This document shows positions 27,132 through 34,947 of a DNA stretch of 64,000 bases, one piece after another; the first letter of the stretch is position 1; each line of letters opens with the position of its first letter. The notes beneath the pieces were generated by a model. That model made no database searches and was not told the origin of the DNA. It was given only the letters and a program-made list of their open reading frames with translations. The stretch covers positions 124,001 to 188,000 of the forward strand of contig JBJMQS010000066.1 of assembly GCA_045802605.1 (NCBI GenBank). The letters are read 5' to 3'. This stretch comes from JBJMQS01 sp045802605. GTDB lineage: Bacteria; Planctomycetota; Planctomycetia; Gemmatales; Gemmataceae. The position numbers were made by a program, and so were the translations under genes.

Positions 27132-28139
27132 ATGTTCGTTGATCGTGTCACGATATTTGTCAAAGGCGGTGACGGGGGTGACGGGCTCGTCAGCTTCCGG
27201 CGCGAGAAATATGTCCCCAAAGGCGGCCCCAGCGGTGGCAACGGCGGAGACGGTGGTTCCGTAATCATCCGCGCCCGCGCCGGCGCGAACAGCCTGGCCG
27301 GCATCGTCCACAAGAAACACTGGAAAGCCCGGGCCGGTGAACGCGGCGGCAGCTCCAACTGCACCGGCAGGAATGCCGAAGACGTGATCATCGATGTTCC
27401 GCCCGGCACGGTCGTGTTCGACCGCGAGCGCGGCAACATCCTGCGCGATCTGAAGTTCGCTAACGAAGAGGTCGTCGTCGCCCATGGCGGCCATGGCGGC
27501 CGCGGCAACGCCGCGTTTGCGACCTCGACGAATCAAGCGCCACGAGAGGCAGAGCCTGGTAAACCTGGCGAAGAGCGCTGGATCGTTCTCGAGTTGAAAG
27601 TCATTGCTGACGTGGGACTGATCGGTCTGCCCAACGCCGGTAAATCGACGCTGCTCAGCCGGCTTTCGCGCGCCACGCCCGAGATCGCGGATTATCCATT
27701 CACGACTAAGTATCCCAACCTCGGGATGGTGGGCATCGACGGCGAGCACGGCTTCGTCATGGCCGACCTGCCCGGCCTCATTGAAGGAGCACATATAGGC
27801 ACCGGCCTGGGCCACGAGTTTCTCCGCCACGTGGAGCGGACCCCGGTGCTGGTCCATCTGGTCGAGCCCTTCCCCACCGACGGCGGCCGGCCGATCGACA
27901 ACTATCGGGCGATCCGCAAAGAACTCGAACTCTATGGCGGCGATCTGCTGATCAAGCCCGAGATCGTTGCGATCAGCAAATCCGAGCTAACGGAAGCGGA
28001 GAGCGTTCGCGAGGAAATGGAACGCGAACTGAGCCGGCCGGTCCTGGCAATCTCCGCCGTCACGGGAACGGGGTTAGCCCAGTTGGTCAATCGAATCGTG
28101 AAAGCTCTTGCCGAGATGCCGCAAGGAGCACCGGTGTGA
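27132..28139 (+). CDS. obg: Obg/CgtA ribosome-assembly GTPase
   Basis: A 335-residue Obg GTPase involved in 50S subunit maturation and stress control. The glycine-rich Obg fold is at 1-157. The G domain follows with G1 GLPNAGKST (165-173), switch II DLPGLIEGA (212-220) and G5 ISAVTG. The G4 motif, normally NKxD, reads SKSE (282-285). The C-terminal OCT domain of Firmicute Obg is absent, as in many Gram-negative members. It overlaps coaX by 4 bp. Confidence 0.95.
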   Translation: MFVDRVTIFVKGGDGGDGLVSFRREKYVPKGGPSGGNGGDGGSVIIRARAGANSLAGIVHKKHWKARAGERGGSSNCTGRNAEDVIIDVPPGTVVFDRERGNILRDLKFANEEVVVAHGGHGGRGNAAFATSTNQAPREAEPGKPGEERWIVLELKVIADVGLIGLPNAGKSTLLSRLSRATPEIADYPFTTKYPNLGMVGIDGEHGFVMADLPGLIEGAHIGTGLGHEFLRHVERTPVLVHLVEPFPTDGGRPIDNYRAIRKELELYGGDLLIKPEIVAISKSELTEAESVREEMERELSRPVLAISAVTGTGLAQLVNRIVKALAEMPQGAPV

Positions 28140-28873
28140 GCAGCATGATCGTCATCGACGTCGGCAACACCCGGGTGAAGTTCGGCCTTTGCTCAGAGAC
28201 AGCGGTCATCGAATCCGCGGCCATGCGGCCGACAGAAGAAGATTGGTCGCAACAACTCGAAATTTGGCGTGGTGGCTTAGACTCACCTCCTCTATTCGCA
28301 ATCGCAGGCGTTGTGCCAGCGACTTTGGAGCGCGTGGCCGAGTGGGTGCGAGGCCAACGCGGTACCTGCACGATCATTGAATCGTTTCAAAAGCTGAAAA
28401 TCCAGGTCGCTCTCCCCCAACCCGAGCAGGTCGGCATTGATCGCCTGCTAGGAGCATTGGCGGCTCGTGCGATGTTTCCGGACACACCCCTCATCGTGGT
28501 TGATGCAGGTTCGGCGGTCACGATCAACGCCGTGAGTGGGCTCGGAATGTTCGACGGTGGAGCGATCCTGCCCGGCCTGCAACTCATGGCGAACGCCCTG
28601 CATCGTGAAACTGCCCTGTTGCCACAGACTGCCATCGTCCAGGCCGCGTCATTCCCGGGACAAGACACGCATTCTGCGATTCAGTGCGGTGTTTGGGCCG
28701 CGGCATGTGGTTCGATCGAACGAATCGTGGGGACATACAAACCTCAGAAACTGATATTCACTGGCGGTGACGGAGGACGTCTCGAAGAATCCGTTTCCGT
28801 GGATTGCGAAAAGCATCTCCAACCGCGGCTTGTTCTCGAAGGAATTCGCATCGCCGCGCAGGTGCGATCGTGA
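28136..28873 (+). CDS. coaX: type III pantothenate kinase
   Basis: A 245-residue CoaX-type kinase, which phosphorylates pantothenate in coenzyme A synthesis. The ASKHA-fold phosphate-binding motif DVGNTRVKFG is near residue 8, with later motifs IDRLLGALAA and VVDAGSAVTIN carrying the expected acidic residues, and GGAILPGLQLMANAL. The GTG at 28136 overlaps the obg stop, and its own stop overlaps the next gene's start, so all three are translationally coupled. Confidence 0.95.
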   Translation: MSSMIVIDVGNTRVKFGLCSETAVIESAAMRPTEEDWSQQLEIWRGGLDSPPLFAIAGVVPATLERVAEWVRGQRGTCTIIESFQKLKIQVALPQPEQVGIDRLLGALAARAMFPDTPLIVVDAGSAVTINAVSGLGMFDGGAILPGLQLMANALHRETALLPQTAIVQAASFPGQDTHSAIQCGVWAAACGSIERIVGTYKPQKLIFTGGDGGRLEESVSVDCEKHLQPRLVLEGIRIAAQVRS

Positions 28874-30051
28874 CCGTTCGCGCGGCCCGCCTCACGCCGC
28901 CGGGCACAGCTGCGATTGCCACCATTGCCGTCGTCGGCGAGGAAGCGTGGCCACTCCTCCTTGATCTATTTCGCGACGCCAAGGGCCAATCGCTCAGCGA
29001 AACCCCTGCGGTGGGCACACTTCATTTCGGTCACTTTGGGCCGCCACCGGGTGACGAAGTGGTTCTCGCTCATCGGCCTGGCACGACGGAACCATGGTTT
29101 GAGATCCACTGCCACGGCGGACCAATCTTAGTCGATTGGATCTTGGAGCAACTCAGCAGCCGCGGCGTCACGATCGTCGATTGGACCGAACTCGAAGGCA
29201 TTCGATTGAATTCTTGGCTGCGTGCCGCGGCAGCAGTAGCACTGACGCGCGCAATGACCGTCCAAACCGCGGCCATACTTTTGGCTCAGTATCACGGGGC
29301 CCTGGAGAACGACATTCGGTCGATCATTGATGACTTATCAATCGGTGAAGTTGAAAAAACTGCCACCGGTTTGCAACGTTTGCTGGCGACTAAAGTCGCT
29401 GGATTGCATCTGGCGAAGCCTTTGCGGGTGGGCATCTTCGGGTCTCCGAATGCGGGCAAGAGCAGCTTGATCAACCGCTTGGCGGGCTTCGAACGGGCCG
29501 TCGTGTCGCCGATTCCTGGTACCACCCGCGAAATGACGACGACGGTCGTGGCATTTGACGGTTGGCCCATCGAGCTGATCGATTCACCTGGAGTTCGCGA
29601 GACGACTGATGAATTGGAGCACGAAGGCGTCCGGCGAACGTTGGCCGCGGCGACGGCACGCCGCTGTGACGTCGTTGTGTGGGTGATGGATCGATCAGTG
29701 CCGTTCGTTGCACCGCCCGAAGATGTGGCGATCGATCTTACCCTGGTCAACAAGGTTGATCTGCCGCCCGCATGGGACGAATCGCGCGTAAATGGGCCGA
29801 GCATCGCCATCTCAGCCACGACAGGCGCCGGGTTGCAGGATTTCCAAAGTTGGCTCATAAACCTTTTCGTTAAGTCGTTAGCTCCCCAAGGGGGCGTTGT
29901 CTTTTCGTCAGCAGTCGCAAGCTTGGTGGAAGCCGCGGCGGCAGACATCTCAGCCGGTAAGTTCGACTCCGCGCAGACTGCGTTGGCCGCGTTGCTACAA
30001 CCCGAACAACCTTCTTTCCCGGCTTCGAACATCGAATCGGCACTCGATTAG
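28870..30051 (+). CDS. MnmE-like GTPase lacking the C-terminal cysteine motif
   Basis: A 393-residue TrmE/MnmE-family GTPase. The N-terminal folate-binding-like domain contains FEIHCHGGP (78-85) and a helical domain follows. The G domain has GSPNAGKSS (191-199), PGTTRE (216-221), DSPGVRE (238-244) and NKVD. MnmE normally ends in a C[IL]GKFC-like motif needed for tRNA wobble-uridine modification; this protein ends with an alanine-rich tail and has no such motif. It is therefore probably a diverged paralogue. GTG at 28870 overlaps the coaX stop by 4 bp. Confidence 0.85.
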   Translation: MTVRAARLTPPGTAAIATIAVVGEEAWPLLLDLFRDAKGQSLSETPAVGTLHFGHFGPPPGDEVVLAHRPGTTEPWFEIHCHGGPILVDWILEQLSSRGVTIVDWTELEGIRLNSWLRAAAAVALTRAMTVQTAAILLAQYHGALENDIRSIIDDLSIGEVEKTATGLQRLLATKVAGLHLAKPLRVGIFGSPNAGKSSLINRLAGFERAVVSPIPGTTREMTTTVVAFDGWPIELIDSPGVRETTDELEHEGVRRTLAAATARRCDVVVWVMDRSVPFVAPPEDVAIDLTLVNKVDLPPAWDESRVNGPSIAISATTGAGLQDFQSWLINLFVKSLAPQGGVVFSSAVASLVEAAAADISAGKFDSAQTALAALLQPEQPSFPASNIESALD

Positions 30052-30151
30052 GAACACAACTTCTCATCTGCAAATTCGCCGCGATGAAACCGCCAATGTC
30101 TGCCGATCTATCCCGAGTCGCAGCCGTGTAGACGAGTATCGCAGGATGTGC

Positions 30152-31243
30152 ATGCCGCGCAAGGTTTTGCTGGCGTTGATGCTTCTCGCTGTCTGGCCCG
30201 CCACCTGGGCGGTGGGCATCAACGTGCGCCCGAACGCTTGGCGGCTGATGCATAAGCTTGACCGCCATCTGTGCGGTACGCTCCTCGACTTTACCCACAA
30301 TCACGGCGGCGACTACCGAATCCCGGCCCCATCACTGTGCGATCGGCGCGACCTCTATGTTTATCTTCCGCCGTGCTACGATCCACACCAACAATACCCC
30401 GTGCTACTCTACCTGCACGGCATCGCACAGGATGAGGTCGGGTTTCTGCAACTCGTGCCGATGATCGATCGCGCGATCGTGCGCGGCGAGCTGCCGCCGA
30501 TGATCATCGCCGCTCCGGACGGCACGACCCGCGGTTCACCGTCGGTCTTCAACGCCGGCAGTTTTTACATCAATAGCAAGGCTGGCCGGTTTCACGACTA
30601 CATCGTGAATGATGTTTGGAACTTCGTTTGCTCGAACTTCCCGATCCGGCCCGAACGCGAATATCACGTCATTGCCGGCGCGTCGATGGGCGGCTTCGGC
30701 GCTTACAACATTGCCATCCAGCATCGTGATCAATTCAGCCTCGTTGCCGGAATTTTCCCACCACTTCATCTACGCTACTGCGACTGCCACGGCCGATATT
30801 TCGCCAACTACGATCCAAACTGCCTAGGGACGCGCGAGCGGCTCTCGCCGTTTCAGCCGATTGCGCGATTCTACGGCGGCGTGATCACGATCCGCCAGGG
30901 ACAGGTCACCCGACCGCTCTTTGGCATCTTCAACCCCGATGCGCTTCAGGAGGTTGCCAAGATCAACCCCTACGAAATGCTCGACACCTATTGCGTCCAG
31001 CCGGGCGAGTTGGAAATGTTCGTTGGCTACGGGAAGCACGACCAGTTCAACATCGACGCCCAGGTCGAGGCCTTCGCCGACAAGGCCCGTTGCCGCGGCC
31101 TTTCCATCACCTGCGTTTGTGACCCCAACGGCCGGCATGACACTGCGACCGGCGAGCGGCTTTTCCCGGCATTTTGTCGATGGTTGAGCCCGCTTTTGAC
31201 CTGTCCGCCGCATGTCGCCGCCAAACCGCAAGCTTCTCCCTAA
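30152..31243 (+). CDS. secreted esterase (Esterase D/PF00756-type alpha/beta hydrolase)
   Basis: A 363-residue exported alpha/beta hydrolase. The signal peptide is LLALMLLAVWPATWAVG. The core has PVLLYLHGIAQDEVG, the nucleophile elbow GASMGGFGAYN, and a histidine near the C-terminus (PNGRHDTATGERLF) that could complete the triad. Family members hydrolyse acyl esters such as feruloyl esters or S-formylglutathione; the signal peptide favours an extracytoplasmic polymer. ATG 30152 is preferred because AGGA ends five bases upstream; ATG 30146 is possible. Ten or so cysteines suggest disulfides. Confidence 0.83.
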   Translation: MPRKVLLALMLLAVWPATWAVGINVRPNAWRLMHKLDRHLCGTLLDFTHNHGGDYRIPAPSLCDRRDLYVYLPPCYDPHQQYPVLLYLHGIAQDEVGFLQLVPMIDRAIVRGELPPMIIAAPDGTTRGSPSVFNAGSFYINSKAGRFHDYIVNDVWNFVCSNFPIRPEREYHVIAGASMGGFGAYNIAIQHRDQFSLVAGIFPPLHLRYCDCHGRYFANYDPNCLGTRERLSPFQPIARFYGGVITIRQGQVTRPLFGIFNPDALQEVAKINPYEMLDTYCVQPGELEMFVGYGKHDQFNIDAQVEAFADKARCRGLSITCVCDPNGRHDTATGERLFPAFCRWLSPLLTCPPHVAAKPQASP

Positions 31244-31343
31244 TCTCTCGGTAGCATAAGCGAATAACATTGCGAGCCGGCCGTTGCACATTCCGCGGCA
31301 GGTCGGACAATGGGCGCATTCACCCACATTCGGAGTGCCGTTC

Positions 31344-32453
31344 ATGGGCCTGTTTAACAAGCTGCGTAACGAGCTGGTTGACATCATCGAGTGGACGGAG
31401 CCCTCGGAAAATCAGATTCTCGCTTACCGCTTCCCGCGTTATCAGAACGAAATCAAGTACGGGGCCATGCTCACGGTCCGCGAAGGCCAAGTGGCCGCGT
31501 TCGTCAACGAAGGGCAACTCGCCGACATCTTCCAGCCCGGGCTCTACAAGCTTGAAACCTCGAACATGCCAATTCTTTCCACGCTCAAGGGCTGGAAATA
31601 TGGTTTCAACTCACCGTTCAAGGCCGAGGTGTATTTCATCGCCACCCGGCAATGGACGGACCTCAAATGGGGTACGCAAAACCCCATCATGCTCCGCGAT
31701 CCGGAGTTCGGCCCCATCCGCCTCCGCGCATTTGGCACCTATGCGATGAAGGTGTCCGACCCAGCCACATTCTTGCGGCAACTCGTGGCGACCGATCCGA
31801 GCTTCGAGGCCTACGAGATCATGGGCCAACTGCGCAACACGATCGTATCGCGCTTTGTCGATGCGATCGGCCAAGCGAAAATGCCGGCTCTGGAAATGGC
31901 CGGCAACTATGAAAAGCTCGGCAAGGTCGCGCTGGAGCGTATCTCGCCAGACCTCGCATCGATGGGTTTGGCGCTGACCCAGTTCTATGTCGAGAACATT
32001 TCGCTGCCGCCGGAAGTGGAGCAAGCACTGGATACCCGCACCAAGATGGGTGTGATCGGCAACCTCGATCAGTTCGCGAAATACCAAGCCGCCGAAGCGA
32101 TGCGCGATGCGGCCAATAACCCCGGCGGCATTGCCGGGGCAGGCGTCGGCATCGGGGCCGGCGTCGCCATCGGCCAGCAGATGGCCGTCGGCCTTTCCGG
32201 CCTCGGCCACGCGTCGGCGACGATGAGCGCCGGGCCGCCGCCGATGCCTGGCGCGAACTATTACGTCGGCGTCAATGGCGTCCAGAGCGGGCCATTTGAT
32301 ATGGCGACGCTACAGCGCAAGGTGGCAGAGGGCTCACTCCCGCGCTCCGCACTCGTCTGGAAGCCCGGCATGGCCGAGTGGGCGGCCGCGGAGTCGGTTG
32401 CGGAAGTCAACACGCTGTTTTCGTCGGCCCCACCGCCGATGCCCAAAGGGTAA
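31344..32453 (+). CDS. SPFH-domain protein with C-terminal GYF-like domain
   Basis: A 369-residue protein of the SPFH/virion-core-protein type (related to Bacillus YdjI). Residues about 20-235 form the SPFH domain (LTVREGQVAAFVNEGQLADIF at its start), with a helical tail ending in EAMRDAANNPGG. A glycine-rich linker and a GYF_2/DUF4339 domain (YVGVNGVQSGPFDMATL) follow. ATG 31344 has GGAG eight bases upstream. The gene sits 15 bp before a zinc-ribbon membrane-protein gene; in Bacillus such pairs act together in membrane-stress systems. Confidence 0.88.
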   Translation: MGLFNKLRNELVDIIEWTEPSENQILAYRFPRYQNEIKYGAMLTVREGQVAAFVNEGQLADIFQPGLYKLETSNMPILSTLKGWKYGFNSPFKAEVYFIATRQWTDLKWGTQNPIMLRDPEFGPIRLRAFGTYAMKVSDPATFLRQLVATDPSFEAYEIMGQLRNTIVSRFVDAIGQAKMPALEMAGNYEKLGKVALERISPDLASMGLALTQFYVENISLPPEVEQALDTRTKMGVIGNLDQFAKYQAAEAMRDAANNPGGIAGAGVGIGAGVAIGQQMAVGLSGLGHASATMSAGPPPMPGANYYVGVNGVQSGPFDMATLQRKVAEGSLPRSALVWKPGMAEWAAAESVAEVNTLFSSAPPPMPKG

Positions 32454-32468
32454 CCCGCGGATCGCACC

Positions 32469-33728
32469 ATGACGTCGGATCCGACACCGCCGGGCCGCGC
32501 GCAAAAGCCGCCGAGCCAGCGGAAGTTCCCCTGTCCCGCTTGCGGAGCGAAGCTTGACTTCGACCCCTGCGTGCAGGCGTTGCACTGTCCGTATTGCGGG
32601 CATCTGGAAAAGATCGAGGCCAAGTCCGACGCCACCATCGAAGAGCACGACTTCGACACTTTTCTGGAACGAGTGGAGAAAGAAAAGACGACGATCGCCG
32701 GGCGGTCGAGCGAAATTCGCTGTACCGGCTGCGGCGCGATCATCCTGCTTGAAGACAAAGTCGCCACCGACAAGTGTCCCTTCTGCACGACCCACTTGGA
32801 AAACGCGCCCGAAGCCGCAGCCGAGATGATTCCACCCGAGTCGCTCTTGCCGTTCAAAATCGATGCGGCGGCCGCCCGCCAGGCGTTCAACAAATGGATC
32901 ACCGGGTTGTGGTTTGCCCCCAACGAATTGAAAGACCTGGCCAACCTCGGCCAAATCTCCGGCGTTTACCTGCCATTCTGGACCTACGACTCGATGACGT
33001 TGACGCACTATTCTGGTCAGCGCGGCGACGATTACCAAGTGCAAGAGACGTACACCGACCGCGATGCGCAGGGCAATCTCGTCACCCGCACCCGCAGCGT
33101 CACGCATACTCGATGGTTGCCCGTCAGCGGCGAGGTAGAGCATTTCTTCGATGACGTGCTGATCTGCGCGACGAAAAGTCTGCCCCGCGAAAAAGTCGAT
33201 GCCCTGGAGCCGTGGGACCTGCCCGACCTGACGCCGTTCAAGCCGGACTATCTCAGCGGCTTCAAGACCGAGCGATACGGCATCGATCTCAATGAAGGAT
33301 TTGCCTGCGCCCGCGAGGTGATGGATCGCACGATCCGCGAACTCTGCATGGCCGACATCGGCGGCGACCACCAAATGCTCGCGCAAGTGGATACCAGACA
33401 TCGCGGCGTGACATTCAAGCACCTGCTTTTGCCCCTCTGGCTCGCGGCCTATCGCTACCGCGACAAGCTTTTCCAGATCCTCGTCAACGCCCGCACCGGC
33501 GAAGTCGTCGGCGATCGGCCCTTCTCCGTCTGGAAGATCGTCGGTGCCATCGCGGCCGCGATCCTCGCCATGGCCCTGATCGTCGGCGGCATCGTGGCCA
33601 TGAAGCACGGCGGCATCCGCTTCGGCAACGTGCAACCCCGCGGCGTCGGCCGCTTCACCGAGGTGCGTATGCTGGATGACGGCCCGCGTGCGGCTCCGCC
33701 GACTTCGATGTACGCACTCAACGCGTAA
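32469..33728 (+). CDS. zinc-ribbon membrane protein (YdjG-like partner of SPFH protein)
   Basis: A 419-residue protein with two zinc ribbons at the N-terminus (CPACG-x-CPYCG and CTGCG-x-CPFC). A central domain contains a conserved WTYD/HYSGQRGDDY segment, and one transmembrane helix (AIAAAILAMALIVGGIVAM) lies near the C-terminus with a short tail. The pattern matches TFIIB-like zinc-ribbon proteins that are coupled to SPFH proteins. No catalytic motif is seen, so a scaffold or recruitment role is likely (inference from the family). Confidence 0.8.
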   Translation: MTSDPTPPGRAQKPPSQRKFPCPACGAKLDFDPCVQALHCPYCGHLEKIEAKSDATIEEHDFDTFLERVEKEKTTIAGRSSEIRCTGCGAIILLEDKVATDKCPFCTTHLENAPEAAAEMIPPESLLPFKIDAAAARQAFNKWITGLWFAPNELKDLANLGQISGVYLPFWTYDSMTLTHYSGQRGDDYQVQETYTDRDAQGNLVTRTRSVTHTRWLPVSGEVEHFFDDVLICATKSLPREKVDALEPWDLPDLTPFKPDYLSGFKTERYGIDLNEGFACAREVMDRTIRELCMADIGGDHQMLAQVDTRHRGVTFKHLLLPLWLAAYRYRDKLFQILVNARTGEVVGDRPFSVWKIVGAIAAAILAMALIVGGIVAMKHGGIRFGNVQPRGVGRFTEVRMLDDGPRAAPPTSMYALNA

Positions 33729-33750
33729 TCGCTTCTCGTTCCCACTTTCC

Positions 33751-33801
33751 TCGTTCCCAAGCTCCGCTTGGGAACGCACGACCGCGAAGCTCCGCTTCGC
33801 G
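33751..33801 (+). repeat. 51-bp hairpin repeat, copy 1
   Basis: Two adjacent hairpins: TTCCCAAGCTCCGCTTGGGAA and then CGCGAAGCTCCGCTTCGCG. Identical to 34519-34569 in the same orientation. Confidence 0.9.
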
Positions 33802-33964
33802 TTTTCGTCTTCCATCCTCCCTCATTCCCAACTCTTTTTGGGAACGCATCCTGCGCGCAGCGGTGCCTGGGATGATGCGGACGGAGTGGGCGTTTTTGTT
33901 GTTGTTGGTGAATCTTCCACTTTCGTTAGCGCCGGGGCACGCGCCCCATGAGTCGCAAAGTGGG

Positions 33965-34083
33965 AAGTTGACGAAGCTCGCCGCCTTGTTAAGGGCGGCT
34001 ATTCCGGGCGAGCAGTGGAATTGGCCGCCCGGTCGTCGCTTGCGGTGGTGGTAGTGGTGGTGGTGTTCGTCTGCGACGACCGC
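33965..34083 (-). repeat. three-hairpin dispersed repeat, copy 2
   Basis: The reverse complement of this 119-bp stretch matches 21012-21136 almost base for base, with two 3-base length differences and few substitutions. All three hairpins are kept. The sequences flanking the two copies are unrelated, so the boundaries of the element are fairly sharp. Confidence 0.85.
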
Positions 34084-34166
34084 ATCAGGGCGAACAGTTG
34101 TGCGCCCGCATCACCCAAGCAGTCTCCTCAAAGTCAAAACGCATCCAAGCGCCAGGTTGTTCTTGC

Positions 34167-34281
34167 CCCCTCTCCCCCAGCTTTGTGGGGGAGAGGGATG
34201 GGGTGAGGGGGTTTGAGCCTTGCGAGCGCTCTCCCCCCTCACCCTAACCCTTTCCCCCCGCAAAGCCGGGGGAGAGGGGAC
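34167..34281. repeat. C-rich/G-rich hairpin repeat pair
   Basis: Two hairpins of the same family: CCTCTCCCCCAGCTTTGTGG continuing into GGGAGAGG, and a second around CCCGCAAAGCCGGGGGAGAG. They are related to the insertion in the GT2 gene at 9306-9362. Confidence 0.8.
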
Positions 34282-34518
34282 AAGACGAAATGCCCCTTAC
34301 CTTGCTGTGCCATTGCCGATCAGAATGCAGACGAGACGCGCCTCGGCCGATCTGATAGGGTTTGGCTTTTGATCACTCGTGGTACCGGGCGAGCGAAGTG
34401 TTGGCCGCGCGAATGCGGCCAGTACAGATATTCGACACTTCGCGGTCGATGTCAAATAAAAATATCGCGCTCTTTACTCGCCGGACCGCCGCTCGCTGGA
34501 GCCTGGAGTTTCTTATTC

Positions 34519-34569
34519 TCGTTCCCAAGCTCCGCTTGGGAACGCACGACCGCGAAGCTCCGCTTCGCG
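34519..34569 (+). repeat. 51-bp hairpin repeat, copy 2
   Basis: Identical to 33751-33801, 718 bp downstream of it in direct orientation. The two copies bracket the three-hairpin element and the C-rich/G-rich repeats. Confidence 0.9.
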
Positions 34570-34610
34570 GAAGCGTCCGAGCCTTCATTGGTCATGCCGA
34601 ATCCCCACTG

Positions 34611-34674
34611 TGTCATCCCGAGGCTTTGCGAGGGATCTGTCTGGGCAGATCCCTCGCAAAGCCTCGGGATGACA
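34611..34674. repeat. perfect palindrome, 29-bp arms (family B, copy 2)
   Basis: Arms 34611-34639 and 34646-34674 are exact reverse complements (start TGTCATCCCGAGGCTTTGCG) with a 6-base centre. Compared with 21270-21348, each arm has two substitutions, and both are compensated in the opposite arm. Confidence 0.9.
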
Positions 34675-34947
34675 CGATGAAGCCTCCGGATGACACTTTT
34701 TAGCTTCGGAATAACACTTTGCCTGACCGTCCACCGCGTATTCCCCGCGTGGCCAAGATTCTGTGTCCGGTTTCGGGCGCATGACACGTCATAGGAGCTA
34801 GCCAACGGGCCGCATTGCCCGTTCTGCTATGATGGGCCAGCTTCCCAATTCATCTGCGGGCGTGGCGATTGCCAGCCCGGGTGCTCGATACGGGCGGGAA
34901 ATTAGCCCAGGTTATTTATCTGTTATCTGGTTGGAGCTGGCTTTATT

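Larger units (their letters stand above)
33729..34947. other. repeat hub without genes
   Basis: About 1.2 kb with no credible gene. It holds five repeat types: two direct 51-bp copies (33751 and 34519), a degenerate hairpin of the same type near 33825-33850, the three-hairpin element (33965-34083), C-rich/G-rich hairpins (34167-34281) and a perfect palindrome (34611-34674). The stretches 34284-34510 and 34680-34940 show nothing recognisable apart from the presumed promoter of the propeller gene. Confidence 0.8.

Noticed and set aside
32334..33815. A 493-codon open frame antisense to the zinc-ribbon gene
   Set aside because: Shadow of a supported gene with zinc ribbons and a membrane helix; the antisense peptide has neither domains nor a plausible start.
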